Shown one piece after another: positions 1 to 8,645 of a stretch of 52,258 bases of DNA. The position numbers and the translations under genes were made by a program. The notes beneath the pieces are model-generated. The model saw only the letters and a list, made by a program, of their open reading frames with translations, did not search any database and was not told where the DNA came from. The number at the start of each line of letters is the position of its first letter. The first letter of the stretch is position 1. The stretch covers positions 1 to 52,258 of the forward strand of contig CAILVY010000244.1 of the NCBI GenBank assembly GCA_903837785.1, in the 5' to 3' direction. The DNA is from Candidatus Hydrogenedentota bacterium. Lineage in GTDB: Bacteria > Hydrogenedentota > Hydrogenedentia > Hydrogenedentales > CAILVY01.

Positions 1-479
1 AGAGGAAGATGGCGGCGGTGTTCAGCCAGGGCTTCACGTTTGCGGGGGGCGTGAAGGAAGTGGCGGAGATCCTGAACCGCGTGGAACGTAACACGGAAAA
101 GACGATCATGGCAGATCTTCAGGAGCGCGATCCGGAACTGGCGGACGAGATCGCCCGGCTCATGTTCACATTCGACGACATCATCTACGTCGACGATGCG
201 GGCATACAGAAGACGCTGCGCGAGATTGAAACGAAAGATCTGGCGCTGGCGCTGAAGTCGTCGAATGATGAAGTGAAAGAGAAGATACTCAAGAACATGT
301 CCGAGCGCGCCCGGGAGATGATCAACGAAGAGATCGAGTACATGGGACCGACGCGCCTGAAGAATGTCGAAGAGGCGCAGCAGAAGATAGTCGGCATCAT
401 CCGCCGGCTGGAAGAGGCCGGCGAATTGATTGTATCGGGCCGGGGCGGCGGCGGAGAAGCGGACGAGATTCTGGTCTAA
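1..479 (+). CDS. fliG: Flagellar motor switch protein FliG (C-terminal part, cut by window edge)
   Basis: The reading frame is open to the left edge, so the N-terminal and part of the middle domain lie outside. The visible ~159 residues match the middle and C-terminal domains of FliG. The run FDDIIYVDDAGIQKTLREI corresponds to the conserved 'F.DI..LDD..IQ..LRE' stretch, and the segment ending in a Gly-rich, acidic tail follows. FliG sits in the C ring, binds the MS ring and takes torque from the MotA-type stator. An internal ATG at 9 is unlikely to be the start because homology continues upstream. fliH begins 18 bases after the stop, as in many fliFGHIJ operons. Confidence 0.93.
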   Translation, partial: RKMAAVFSQGFTFAGGVKEVAEILNRVERNTEKTIMADLQERDPELADEIARLMFTFDDIIYVDDAGIQKTLREIETKDLALALKSSNDEVKEKILKNMSERAREMINEEIEYMGPTRLKNVEEAQQKIVGIIRRLEEAGELIVSGRGGGGEADEILV

Positions 480-497
480 CTCTCCACGGAGCAAGGC

Positions 498-1184
498 ATG
501 GCGAAGGTCTTCAAAGCGGGGGATGCGGCGCAGGTGCTTGCCGCGGATCTCGAGGAGTTTCCCCAGCGGGACGTTGTGCGTCCCGGATTTCCAGGCACGG
601 ACGAAAGCGCGGCAGAGTTGGATCCGCAAGCGCTTCGAAACGCGGTGCTGGCGGAGGCGCGCGCCGAGGCGGAGCAGAAGATTCAACAGGCCTATCACGA
701 GGCATTTCAGCGCGGGCTCGCCGCGGGCCGGGCGGACAATGAAGCATCCATTGGACGGGCCGCCGAGAGCCTGGAATCGGCCGCGGACGCGATGCGCCAA
801 GCCCGTGAGGAATTCCTCGATTCCCTGGAACCGCAGGTGGTCCAACTCGTGTGCTGCATTGCCGAGTCGGTGCTGCAACGCGAGGTGCGCAGCGACCCGG
901 AACTGATCCATCACACCGTCCGGCGCGCGCTTGGCGTCATCGCCGATCGTCAGCGGGTGCTGGTTCGGGTGCATCCGCAGGATTTTGATGCTCTTCGGAC
1001 CCACAAGATCAGCTTGCTCGAGGATTTTTCCGGAGTGGAAGAACTGGACGTGGAGGCCGATGAAGCCTGCACGCCGGGCGGCTGTATCCTCGAATCGCGC
1101 CTTGCGCAGGCGGACGCCCGCATCGAGACGCTGCTGGCGAACGTGCTGGAAGCCCTCGGGGAAGCGCCCCATGCCTCCCATTGA
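498..1184 (+). CDS. fliH: Flagellar export apparatus protein FliH
   Basis: A 228-residue protein between fliG and fliI. The middle (about residues 50-110) is rich in Ala, Glu, Arg and Gln with helical periodicity, including an EARAEAEQKIQQAY-type segment. The C-terminal half has the hydrophobic and acidic pattern of the FliH/YscL/V-ATPase-E stator family (VVQLVCCIAESVL, then VRVHPQDFDAL). FliH binds FliI as a dimer and tethers it to the C ring. The stop overlaps the fliI start by 14 bases, which suggests coupled translation. Family assignment rests on pattern plus position. Confidence 0.88.
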   Translation: MAKVFKAGDAAQVLAADLEEFPQRDVVRPGFPGTDESAAELDPQALRNAVLAEARAEAEQKIQQAYHEAFQRGLAAGRADNEASIGRAAESLESAADAMRQAREEFLDSLEPQVVQLVCCIAESVLQREVRSDPELIHHTVRRALGVIADRQRVLVRVHPQDFDALRTHKISLLEDFSGVEELDVEADEACTPGGCILESRLAQADARIETLLANVLEALGEAPHASH

Positions 1185-2487
1185 CCTGAAACCCTACCGC
1201 GAGCAGGTGCTGCGTGCGGAGCCCTTTCGCGCGTACGGGAAGATAGCGGATGTGGTTGGGCTGACCTTGCAGGCAACGGGCCCCTCGATGAAGGTGGGCG
1301 ACTTGTGTTACGTCTCGCCGCGCGATCAGCAATTCAGGATTCCGGTGGAGGTGGTGGGATTCCGGGGGGATCGCATTCTGCTAATGCCCTTGGGCGACAT
1401 GCAGGGCATCGGCCCGGGCAATCTCCTGATTCCGACCCACCGCGCGCGGTCGGTCCGCGTGGGAACGGCTCTGCTGGGCCGTGTGATTGGCGGCTTGGGC
1501 CAGGTCATCGACAACGGCCCGCCGATCCCGTGGGAGCAGGAGATGCCGCTCATGGCCTCCCCCCCCGCTCCGCTGGATCGGCAGCGTATTACTCAATCGA
1601 TCGCGACGGGCATCCGATCGATTGACGCGTGCATCACGTGCGGGAAGGGACAACGCGTCGGGATCATGTCGGGCAGCGGCGTGGGCAAGAGCAAGCTGAT
1701 CGGGATGATCGCGCGCAACACAAACGCGGACATCAACGTCATTGCCCTGATCGGCGAGCGCGGCCGCGAGGTGCGCGATTTCCTGGAACTGGATCTTGGG
1801 GTGGAAGGGTTGAGGCGATCTGTGGTGGTGGTGGTCACTTCCGACGAGCCGGCGCTGGTGCGGATCAGCGGGGCCTACACCGCGACCGCGATTGCGGAGT
1901 GGTTCCGCGCCCAGGGGGCCGATGTGATGTTCATGATGGATTCAGTCACACGCTTTGCGATGGCGCAGCGGGAAGTGGGGCTGGCCATCGGCGAACCGCC
2001 GACCACGAAGGGCTATCCGCCGTCCGTGTACGCACTGTTGCCGAGGCTGCTGGAGCGCGCGGGGACTTCCGCGGCCGGCAGCATCACGGGCTTCTACAGC
2101 GTGCTGGTGGAAGGGGATGATTTGAATGATCCCATCGGCGATGCGGTTCGCAGCATTACGGACGGCCATATCGCGCTATCCCGGAACCTGGCGACGCGCG
2201 GGCACTATCCCGCGGTGGACGTTCTCGAGAGCGTGAGCAGGTCCATGATGGAAGTGACGCCGGACACGCACCGCAAGCTGGCCACGCGCATCCGGCAGAT
2301 TCTGGCCACGTACCGGGATGCCGAGGACCTCGTGAACATCGGCGCATATGTGGCCGGGAGCAATCCGGAAATCGACACGGCGTTGCGCCTGATGCCGAAG
2401 GTCCGCGAGTTCCTGCGCCAGGATTTGTATGAGCAGTCGCCGTTTGAGAAACTGGAGGGGCTGATGGCGGCGGCGTTGCGCGGCTGA
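1171..2487 (+). CDS. fliI: Flagellum-specific export ATPase FliI
   Basis: The frame is open from 931, but the ATG at 1171 (MPPIDLKPYREQVL) gives 438 residues, the normal FliI length, and removes sequence that only shadows fliH. The Walker A motif GSGVGKS lies at residues 168-174 and the Walker B Asp at about 257 (FMMDSVTRFA). The segment GYPPSVYALLPRLLERAG is typical of FliI/F1-beta-like export ATPases. The enzyme forms a hexamer that helps unload chaperones and substrates at the flagellar type III export gate. A C8 run at 1559-1566 stays in frame here, in contrast to the C10 run in fliK. Confidence 0.97.
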   Translation: MPPIDLKPYREQVLRAEPFRAYGKIADVVGLTLQATGPSMKVGDLCYVSPRDQQFRIPVEVVGFRGDRILLMPLGDMQGIGPGNLLIPTHRARSVRVGTALLGRVIGGLGQVIDNGPPIPWEQEMPLMASPPAPLDRQRITQSIATGIRSIDACITCGKGQRVGIMSGSGVGKSKLIGMIARNTNADINVIALIGERGREVRDFLELDLGVEGLRRSVVVVVTSDEPALVRISGAYTATAIAEWFRAQGADVMFMMDSVTRFAMAQREVGLAIGEPPTTKGYPPSVYALLPRLLERAGTSAAGSITGFYSVLVEGDDLNDPIGDAVRSITDGHIALSRNLATRGHYPAVDVLESVSRSMMEVTPDTHRKLATRIRQILATYRDAEDLVNIGAYVAGSNPEIDTALRLMPKVREFLRQDLYEQSPFEKLEGLMAAALRG

Positions 2488-2534
2488 CGGGAGTCCGGAG
2501 GCCGCATTACTCAGGAGCGTGAAGACGCGCTAGC

Positions 2535-3026
2535 ATGCTGCAAAGACGTTTCCGATACGAGACCTTGCTGCGGATACGCAAGCGGCAGGAGGATCTGCGC
2601 GCGGGGGCGCTGGCCTCGGCGCGGCGCGAGGTGCGCCGTGCGCAGGATGAGCGGAGCCATCTTTCGGAGGAACAGCGCAACACGCTGCTGCGTGCGCAGG
2701 ACCTCATCCAGCAGGAATTCGACGCGAGCGACGTGCGGCGGTATTATCAGTACGAACGCCATCTGTCGCGGTTGGCCGTGGCCAAGGATGCCGAGATCCG
2801 GCAACTGGAAGGCGTGGCGGAACAGCGCCGGGCAGAATTGGAGCTGGCAACGAAGCGAAAGAAGATCGTGGAGAAGCTGAAAGAGAACCAGAACGCGGCC
2901 TACGCGAAGCACGTGATGAAACTGGAACAGCGCCAGTCGGACGAGACCGCCACTAACTACGCGGCCATTGGCGCCGCAACGCGAGGCGTGGCGCGCCAGC
3001 CGGATGAAGCGAGGGGATTGCGATGA
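2535..3026 (+). CDS. fliJ: Flagellar export protein FliJ
   Basis: A 163-residue, almost wholly charged helical protein starting MLQRRFRYETLLRIR, the usual FliJ opening ('F.F.LE.LL..R...ED'). It is rich in Arg, Gln and Glu with long heptad-like stretches, as expected for the coiled-coil stalk of the FliH-FliI-FliJ export ATPase. It starts 47 bases after fliI and its stop overlaps the next start by 4 bases (ATGA). FliJ families are poorly conserved in sequence, so the call combines N-terminal pattern, length and position. Confidence 0.85.
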   Translation: MLQRRFRYETLLRIRKRQEDLRAGALASARREVRRAQDERSHLSEEQRNTLLRAQDLIQQEFDASDVRRYYQYERHLSRLAVAKDAEIRQLEGVAEQRRAELELATKRKKIVEKLKENQNAAYAKHVMKLEQRQSDETATNYAAIGAATRGVARQPDEARGLR

Positions 3027-3577
3027 AAATCGTTTTGTTTGCCGTGTTGGCCCTGATTTCCTTCGTGGGCGCCCTGGCGGGCGCGCTGGCCATGACGGGG
3101 AACCTTTCGGCCGAGGCGCTTACCCAGGTGATTAGCGGCGCGCCGGCTGCGGAAGAACAGCACAAAGCGGAACCTGAAACCGACGCCTTGGGTCCGCTGG
3201 CCCAGCAGATCAAGAAGAAAGAGAACGACCTGAAAGAGCGCGAGCAGCAGCTGGAACAGCGCGAATCGCAGATCGCCCAACGCGAGCAAGAGCTCACCCA
3301 GCTTCAGAAAAAGCTCGAAGATCTTCAGAAGCAGGTCAATGGCGGACTGGAGGACGCTGAGAAGGAGCGTCAGGCGCGCATCCAAACCGTTGCGCAAACC
3401 ATCGAAGGGATGAAGTCTCAAAAGGCCGCCGAGAGCCTGGAGAACATGCCTCCGGAAGATGCCGCCGCCGTGCTCGGCCTGGTCAAGCCAAAGGAACGCG
3501 GCAAAATCGTGGAAGCGATGAAGACTGAAGCCGCCACACGGGTTCTGCGGATTCTCCAAGAACCGAACAAGATGTAG
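3023..3577 (+). CDS. MotE-like flagellar protein (MgtE N-domain-like C-terminus)
   Basis: 184 residues. An N-terminal hydrophobic anchor (about residues 4-24, IVLFAVLALISFVGALAGAL) is followed by an Ala/Glu-rich linker, a long Gln/Glu/Lys coiled coil (about 60-115) and a C-terminal helical domain. That domain carries AAESLENMPPEDAAAVLGLV and ATRVLRILQEPNKM, the pattern seen in MgtE N-terminal domains and in MotE/FlbB-type flagellar proteins. Such proteins are periplasmic partners of the stator or basal body in several phyla. The start overlaps fliJ by 4 bases. Function is inferred from domain order and neighbourhood. Confidence 0.75.
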   Translation: MKIVLFAVLALISFVGALAGALAMTGNLSAEALTQVISGAPAAEEQHKAEPETDALGPLAQQIKKKENDLKEREQQLEQRESQIAQREQELTQLQKKLEDLQKQVNGGLEDAEKERQARIQTVAQTIEGMKSQKAAESLENMPPEDAAAVLGLVKPKERGKIVEAMKTEAATRVLRILQEPNKM

Positions 3578-3706
3578 ACGCGCTCTCCCGAAACTTTCCC
3601 TCTCCCCCATTTTCGATTGCCCAACGCGCTTGGGCTCCCTTCTTCTGTCCGCCGCAGGCGGCACAACCGCCTGTTTTCAGACCACATACAGACACAAACC
3701 ATCACG

Positions 3707-3717
3707 AAAGGAGGTGA
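3707..3717 (+). promoter_or_regulatory. Strong ribosome binding site that decides the fliK start
   Basis: AAAGGAGGTGA, close to the perfect anti-16S complement, lies 7 bases upstream of the ATG at 3725. It points to initiation at 3725, in a different frame from the long fliK reading frame downstream. This is the main reason for believing that fliK carries a frameshift at the C tract, instead of starting at the unsupported ATG at 3630. Confidence 0.75.
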
Positions 3718-3724
3718 AGCATCT

Positions 3725-5351
3725 ATGCAAGTATTTGCCATGCAGTTGTTTTCTACTGAAGCGAGCCCGGGCCTTGGGGCCACGGGCAACGCGACTCCCC
3801 CCCCCCGGTGAAGCGGCGGGCCTGCCCTTCGCCGAAGTGTTCAGTCAAGTTCGCGAACAACTCGTCGAAGGCTTGGCCGCCGGGGTTTCTTCCACGGAAG
3901 AAGCGCCGGAAACGAGCACTGACGAGGCGGCCCAGATGAGTGCGCTGGCAGCCCTGCTGGCGCCGGTGGCGGCAACGCCGTCAGCCGTGCCCGACGCAGC
4001 GACCTCGGACGAGACGTCCACTGATTCGGTGGTGGAGGTCCTGGTTGACGCCCCGGGCGAAGCGTTGGGAAGCATCGCCGCGCCGTCCGAGGCAAGCGCC
4101 GCGCCGGTAGAGGGAGAAGTCCCTGTCCCGGTGGCGGCAACCGAAACGGCCAACGATATAGAGGCACTGGTCCTTCCGGGCGAAACCCCGGCGGCGGCAG
4201 AATTGCCCAAGTCAGCGGACGGGCCGAGATCGGCGGACTCGGTCGTCGTGATTCTGGATCGATTAATGCCGCAGGCCGGCAAGACGGCGGAGCCGTCTTC
4301 CGCAGAGTATCGCGTGGTCGGGCCAACTCCGGCTACGCCGAGCCAATCGCCGGCGCCGGGCGCCGCGGCAGACCCTGCCGAGGCGAACATGACTCCGGCA
4401 TTGGCTGCCGCGCCCGCTGAGGCAACCGCCGCCGTTCCGACGACCGCGTCCGTCTCGTCGGCCAGCTATGAAGTGTCTCCCAGTCTGGCGACACCGCCCG
4501 TTGCCAAGGTTTCGCAATCCCTGTCCGAGACGGGGTCTGCCGCCGGGCCCGAGCCGTCGGAAGCGAAACCCGGCGAGCGGACGCAGCCGTTGGTTCAGGT
4601 GACGCCGCTGGCGCCGCCGGCCACAGAGAAATCGTCGGCACAGGCGGCTGCCGCCGAGGCGTTGGCGCGCCGTGTGGGCATCCGGGCATCCGACCTGGAG
4701 GTGAGCACGGCGGTCGGACTGCAGAAGGACCGAGTGGAACGGCCTGCCGAGGAAGCTGACGCGCCGGAAAGTGCCCAGGTAAGTCCTGCGGCGCCTTCGA
4801 GCCAAGCCAAGGGCGCGGAAGCGAGCGCATCTCCCGCTCTGGCGGGCGGGCCGGGCGCATCCGCCCCTGTTTCGAAGACGGCGGCTCATAAAGAGGCCCG
4901 GGCGCTCGAGCAACCTGCCCCTCCCCTGGAGGTGCAGGCGGCGCGCGGCGTTCGTTACCTCATTTCCGAAGGCGGCCACAGCATCACGGTTCGATTGGTC
5001 CCGGCGTCGTTGGGCGAGATGCATATCGAGGTCCGGACCGAAGGCAGCGATATGTCGATCAAGCTCGTCTCGGCCAATCCGGCGGTGCGGGACACGCTGC
5101 AGTCGCAGGTGCAAGGCCTGCGTGACGCGCTTTCCCGGGAAGGCATCGACGTGACGAAGGTGGAAATCGCCTCCGGCATGAATCAGGCGTCTTCGCACGG
5201 CAGTTTCAGCGGCCATCACACGGCGGAACAAGGAACACCGGCCCGCACGCCGACGTCCTACGGGCGATCCTATGGGGAAGCCCGGCCGGAGCGAACAGAG
5301 GCCCTTCGGCCCGTGTCCGCTCACAGTGGTTCGCTCAATGTGTTCATTTAG
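3725..5351 (+). CDS. fliK: Flagellar hook-length control protein FliK, interrupted by a C10 tract
   Basis: Translation from the ATG at 3725, behind an excellent ribosome binding site, gives MQVFAMQLFSTEASPG and then enters ten consecutive C bases (3797-3806), ending at a TGA at 3809. One C fewer, or two more, joins it to the long frame that continues GEAAGLPFAEVFSQVR to 5351, giving about 541 residues. The middle is a long Ala/Pro/Glu/Ser-rich region. The C-terminus holds a Flg_hook-type domain (LVPASLGEMHIEVRTEG, then LRDALSREGIDV). FliK measures hook length and switches export specificity; it sits directly before flgD, as expected. The break may be a sequencing error, a real null allele or a phase-variable switch. 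Confidence 0.85.
3797..3806 (+). repeat. C10 homopolymer near the fliK start
   Basis: Ten C bases within codons 25-28 of fliK. As written, the tract shifts the reading frame so the initiated peptide ends after 28 residues. A length divisible by three restores the full protein. It is the longest C run noticed in the flagellar genes; a C8 run in fliI (1559-1566) is compatible with its frame. Confidence 0.95.
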
Positions 5352-5366
5352 AAAGGAGGAGACCTT

Positions 5367-5981
5367 ATGAATGCGCTAGTAGGATTCCGCGCCAACACGG
5401 AGGGCGCACTGCTGGCGACGAGTCCGCAGCGTCAGAGCGCCATGGATAAGATGGCCGCGAATCTGCGCGCGAAGTTGCAGGCAGCCCTGCGCGGGTCCAC
5501 CGCCGCGAAGGCGAATGCAACGGGCCAGACCGCGGCCGCCAAGGCTGCCGCGAAGAGCAGCACGTCGGACAAGAAGAGCAACGAGCTGGATAAGAACTCG
5601 TTTCTGACGCTGCTCGTGACGCAAATGCAGAATCAGGACCCGCTCAATCCGACGGACAACAGCGAGATGATCGCGCAATTGGCCCAGTTCTCGTCGCTCG
5701 AACAGATGACGAATCTGAACACGAGCTTTGAGAGCTTCGGCGAGAACATGGAAGTGCTGACGGGGAACATGGACCAGCTCAACTTCATCTCCGCGCAGGG
5801 GATGCTGGGCAAGTGGGTTCAAGGGCTCAACGTCAACGGCAAGATAGTGTCGGGCAATGTGGATGCCGTGACACTGGACGGCAGCATTGTGGTGCTCTCC
5901 GTCGGCAGCGATCATCTTCCGATGACGGGGATCCTGCAGGTGGCCAACGAGGCGCCGGCGGCCAAGGGGAGGACGCCATGA
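5367..5981 (+). CDS. flgD: Flagellar hook assembly (capping) protein FlgD
   Basis: 204 residues. The conserved N-terminal FlgD domain is clear from about residue 75: DKNSFLTLLVTQ, QNQDPLNPTDN, MIAQLAQFSSLEQM. FlgD caps the growing hook and is normally shed. The first ~70 residues form an Ala/Lys/Thr-rich extension. The C-terminal FLN/tudor-like region is short. A strong ribosome binding site (AAAGGAGGAG) lies just upstream of the ATG, and the gene follows fliK by 15 bases. Confidence 0.94.
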   Translation: MNALVGFRANTEGALLATSPQRQSAMDKMAANLRAKLQAALRGSTAAKANATGQTAAAKAAAKSSTSDKKSNELDKNSFLTLLVTQMQNQDPLNPTDNSEMIAQLAQFSSLEQMTNLNTSFESFGENMEVLTGNMDQLNFISAQGMLGKWVQGLNVNGKIVSGNVDAVTLDGSIVVLSVGSDHLPMTGILQVANEAPAAKGRTP

Positions 5982-6463
5982 TCGAGCGCGTCCAACTCAG
6001 GGGCAGTTCGGCAACGCTCACGTCCGCCCCCGCCAAACCGATTCAGAACCGGGACGCGGAACGATTCGCGCAGGTGCTCGAGAGCCAGCTTCGCAAGAGC
6101 GGGGAACTGCGGTTTTCCGCGCACGCGCAGCAGCGGCTCGAAAGCCGCGGCATCGATCTTTCGTCCGACGAGATGGCGGGGATCGGCCGGGCGGTGGAGC
6201 AGGCGGCCGCGAAGGGTTCGCGAGAATCGCTTGTCCTGACGGATCGCGTGGCCCTGGTGGTGAATGTTCCGAACCGGACCGTGATTACCGCGCTGGCGAA
6301 CAACGAAGCGCGGGAAAACGTGTTCACGAATATTGACAGCGCCGTGGTGGTGCCGAATACAGCGGCATCCCCAATCTCAACCGAAACCGAGAGGCCGGCC
6401 CCCGCTTTGGGAGGCCTCCGCGCCGCCGACCGACTGACGCGGCGCATGGCACAGGAGCTATAG
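5978..6463 (+). CDS. Small flagellar operon protein (TIGR02530-like)
   Basis: 161 residues starting MIERVQLRGSSAT at the ATG at 5978, which overlaps the flgD stop by 4 bases. An upstream in-frame ATG at 5813 would only add sequence antiparallel to flgD coding sense. The core has FSAHAQQRLESRGIDLS, then AVEQAAAKGSRESLVL, then ENVFTNIDSAVVV. This is the signature of the small uncharacterised proteins found between flgD and flgE in many flagellar operons. They are thought to act in rod/hook assembly, but the molecular role is not established. Confidence 0.82.
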   Translation: MIERVQLRGSSATLTSAPAKPIQNRDAERFAQVLESQLRKSGELRFSAHAQQRLESRGIDLSSDEMAGIGRAVEQAAAKGSRESLVLTDRVALVVNVPNRTVITALANNEARENVFTNIDSAVVVPNTAASPISTETERPAPALGGLRAADRLTRRMAQEL

Positions 6464-6467
6464 ACTT

Positions 6468-7739
6468 ATGGGTACTGCATTGTTTACCGGGGTGACCGGA
6501 TTGCAGGCGCATCAGCGGAAACTGGACGTGGTGGCATCGAATATCGCGAATGTCAACACGATCGGTTACCGCAGTTCGCGCGCGCTCTTCCAGGACCTCT
6601 TTTCCCAAACCCTCAAGGGTGGTTCAGCGCCCGTCGGGCAGTTCGGCGGGACCAATCCCATGCAGATCGGCCTGGGCGTGCAAATCGCCAGCATCGACGT
6701 TGATTTCGGCCAGGGCTCTCTCCTGACGACCGGTGTGGCGTCGGACCTGGCGATTCAAGGCAACGGCTTTTTCGTGCTCAGCGACGGGCAGAAGCGCGCC
6801 TTTTCGCGCGACGGATCGTTCACGCTGAACGCCAACGGGCTTCTGATCGAGCCGGGAACCGGCCTGCGCGTGCAGGGCTTCCTGGCGGATGATCAGGGGA
6901 CCATCGACACGAACGGAGTGGTGCAGGACATTGCGGTTCCGCTCGGCGGCACGGGCATTGTTCGCGAAACCACGCTGGCCACGTTCATCGGCAATCTGAA
7001 CGCCGACGCGACGAGCACACCGCCCACGGTCGTGCAACGGACCGTCCAGTTCTACGATTCGCTGGGGACAGCGCGTTCGGTGACCCTGCAATTCACCAAG
7101 GAGGCGACGCCGGCCAACCGCTGGTCGTGGGAAGCCATCTACGACTCGAGCACCGCCGGATCCACCGTGGTGGGGAGCGGCAATCTGGATTTCCTGGCTG
7201 ACGGCACGCTGCCAGCAGGGACCGTGGGCGACATCAGCATCGCGGGAACGCTCATGAACGATACGGGGTCGCAACCCGCCGACCTGAACGTGAGTGCGGA
7301 CTTCTCGGCCATCACGCAGTTGTCGACGGGGTCCGACCAGACGAGCGACATCACGCTACGGAACCAGGACGGTTTCCCGCGCGGGGTGCTCGAGAGTTTC
7401 AACATCGGATCGGGCGGCAAGATCAACGGCGTGTTCAGCAACGGCCTGACGCGGGTAATCGCCCAGGTGGCGCTGGCCAATTTCGCGAATGTCGGCGGCT
7501 TGACGCGGGACGGCGACAACACGTTCCTGGAGACGCCCGCATCCGGGACCGCCCAGATCGGCACGCCGGAATCCGGCGGCCGTGGTTCGGTGACCGGCGG
7601 AGTGCTCGAGAACTCGAACGTGGATCTCGGCCGGGAGTTCAGCAACCTGATCATCACGCAGCGCGGCTATCAGGCGAACGCCCGAACCATCACGGCGGCG
7701 GACACGATTCTTCAGGAAACGGTGAATCTGGTCCGATAA
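6468..7739 (+). CDS. flgE: Flagellar hook protein FlgE
   Basis: 423 residues. The N-terminal flagellar rod/hook motif is present (LDVVASNIANVNTIGYRSS), then the FlgE/F/G-type core (LAIQGNGFFVLSDGQK; RDGSFTLNANG). The C-terminal helix motif reads GREFSNLIITQRGYQANAR. FlgE polymerises into the hook, the universal joint between rod and filament. Length fits FlgE better than the shorter rod proteins FlgF and FlgG. It starts 4 bases after the preceding stop and is followed by a strong hairpin, so it probably ends the first transcription unit. Confidence 0.95.
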   Translation: MGTALFTGVTGLQAHQRKLDVVASNIANVNTIGYRSSRALFQDLFSQTLKGGSAPVGQFGGTNPMQIGLGVQIASIDVDFGQGSLLTTGVASDLAIQGNGFFVLSDGQKRAFSRDGSFTLNANGLLIEPGTGLRVQGFLADDQGTIDTNGVVQDIAVPLGGTGIVRETTLATFIGNLNADATSTPPTVVQRTVQFYDSLGTARSVTLQFTKEATPANRWSWEAIYDSSTAGSTVVGSGNLDFLADGTLPAGTVGDISIAGTLMNDTGSQPADLNVSADFSAITQLSTGSDQTSDITLRNQDGFPRGVLESFNIGSGGKINGVFSNGLTRVIAQVALANFANVGGLTRDGDNTFLETPASGTAQIGTPESGGRGSVTGGVLENSNVDLGREFSNLIITQRGYQANARTITAADTILQETVNLVR

Positions 7740-7762
7740 GTTAGAATGATGACAGGGTGAAT

Positions 7763-7800
7763 CCGGTTGGGGTGCGGCGGCCAGGCCGCGCCCCAACCGG
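7763..7800 (+). terminator. Strong hairpin after flgE, possible terminator
   Basis: Arms 7763-7778 and 7785-7800 pair over 16 positions, with one G-T type mismatch, around a 6-base loop. The stem is very GC-rich. No T run follows, so it is not a textbook intrinsic terminator. It may end or attenuate the fliG-flgE unit or protect a processed mRNA 3' end. A promoter-like sequence for motA follows immediately. Confidence 0.5.
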
Positions 7801-7805
7801 CGCCG

Positions 7806-7835
7806 TAGACGCGCGCGCGGCCGGAGTGCTACAAT
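7806..7835 (+). promoter_or_regulatory. Probable promoter for the motA-fliP unit
   Basis: TAGACG (7806-7811), an 18-base spacer and TACAAT (7830-7835), 35 bases before the motA start. The -10 box matches the sigma-70 consensus at five of six bases and the -35 at four. It sits just behind the flgE hairpin, which supports a separate transcript. Confidence 0.42.
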
Positions 7836-7870
7836 CGCGCGCAACGAGAAACCCGCACGGGGCACACGTC

Positions 7871-8644
7871 ATGGATATTGCGACAATCATCGGATTCATT
7901 GCGGGGATTCTGCTGGTCTCCATCACGATCGTCATGGGCGGCAATGTGGCGGTGTTTCTGAACGGCCCGTCGTTCGTGCTGGTGGTGGGCGGCACGCTTG
8001 CGGCGACGCTGGTGAATTTTCCCTTGGGCGATGTGCTGAGCATATTCAACACGGCCAAGAACTCGTTTGTTCACCGGCTGTCGAGCACGCCGGAACGCCT
8101 GATTGAGCGCATGGTAGAGTTGTCCATCATTGCGCGGCGGGAGGGCATCCTGGCGCTGGAGAGCCACGCCAAGACGGCCGAGGATGATTTCCTGAAACGT
8201 GCGCTGCAATTGGCCATCGACGGCACCCCATCGGAACTCGTGAAAGACATGCTCACGACCGAGATTGCGTTCATGGAGGACCGCCATTCCATGGGGCAGT
8301 CAATACTGGCGGCGATGGCGCTGTATTCCCCGGCCTTCGGCCTCATCGGAACGGTGATCGGGCTGATCCAGATGCTCACGACGATGGACGATCCGTCGAA
8401 GGTGGGCGCGGGCATGGCGGTGGCGATGACGACGACGTTGTACGGCGTGGTGATGGCGAATGCGATCTACCTGCCGATGGTCGGGAAACTGAAGGTTCGC
8501 ACGGCCTCGGAGATCCTGCACAAGGAGATGGTGATCGAGGGCATCCTGTCCATCCAGAGCGGCGACAACCCGCGCCTCGTGGAACACAAGCTGAAGTCGT
8601 TTGTGTCCCCCACGGTTCGCGGGCGCGTGCGCACGGTTCGCTGA
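7871..8644 (+). CDS. motA: Flagellar stator protein MotA/PomA type
   Basis: 257 residues from the ATG at 7871 (MDIATIIGFIAGILL); upstream in-frame sequence from 7757 runs through the hairpin and is unlikely to be coding. Four membrane segments are seen: two near the N-terminus and two around residues 145-205. The signature FGLIGTVIGLIQML and the following LYGVVMANAIYLPM belong to the MotA/TolQ/ExbB family. The short length and this last motif resemble sodium-type PomA as much as proton-type MotA. The cytoplasmic loop between TM2 and TM3 contacts FliG. The stop lies 1 base before the motB start. Confidence 0.93.
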   Translation: MDIATIIGFIAGILLVSITIVMGGNVAVFLNGPSFVLVVGGTLAATLVNFPLGDVLSIFNTAKNSFVHRLSSTPERLIERMVELSIIARREGILALESHAKTAEDDFLKRALQLAIDGTPSELVKDMLTTEIAFMEDRHSMGQSILAAMALYSPAFGLIGTVIGLIQMLTTMDDPSKVGAGMAVAMTTTLYGVVMANAIYLPMVGKLKVRTASEILHKEMVIEGILSIQSGDNPRLVEHKLKSFVSPTVRGRVRTVR

Positions 8645-8645
8645 C

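Noticed and set aside
1559-1566. C8 run in fliI as a second phase switch
   Set aside because: The reading frame is intact through the run and family motifs continue on both sides.
3630-3806. ATG at 3630 as an intact fliK start
   Set aside because: No ribosome binding site, and the first ~55 residues do not look like FliK, whereas the ATG at 3725 has a near-perfect site in another frame.
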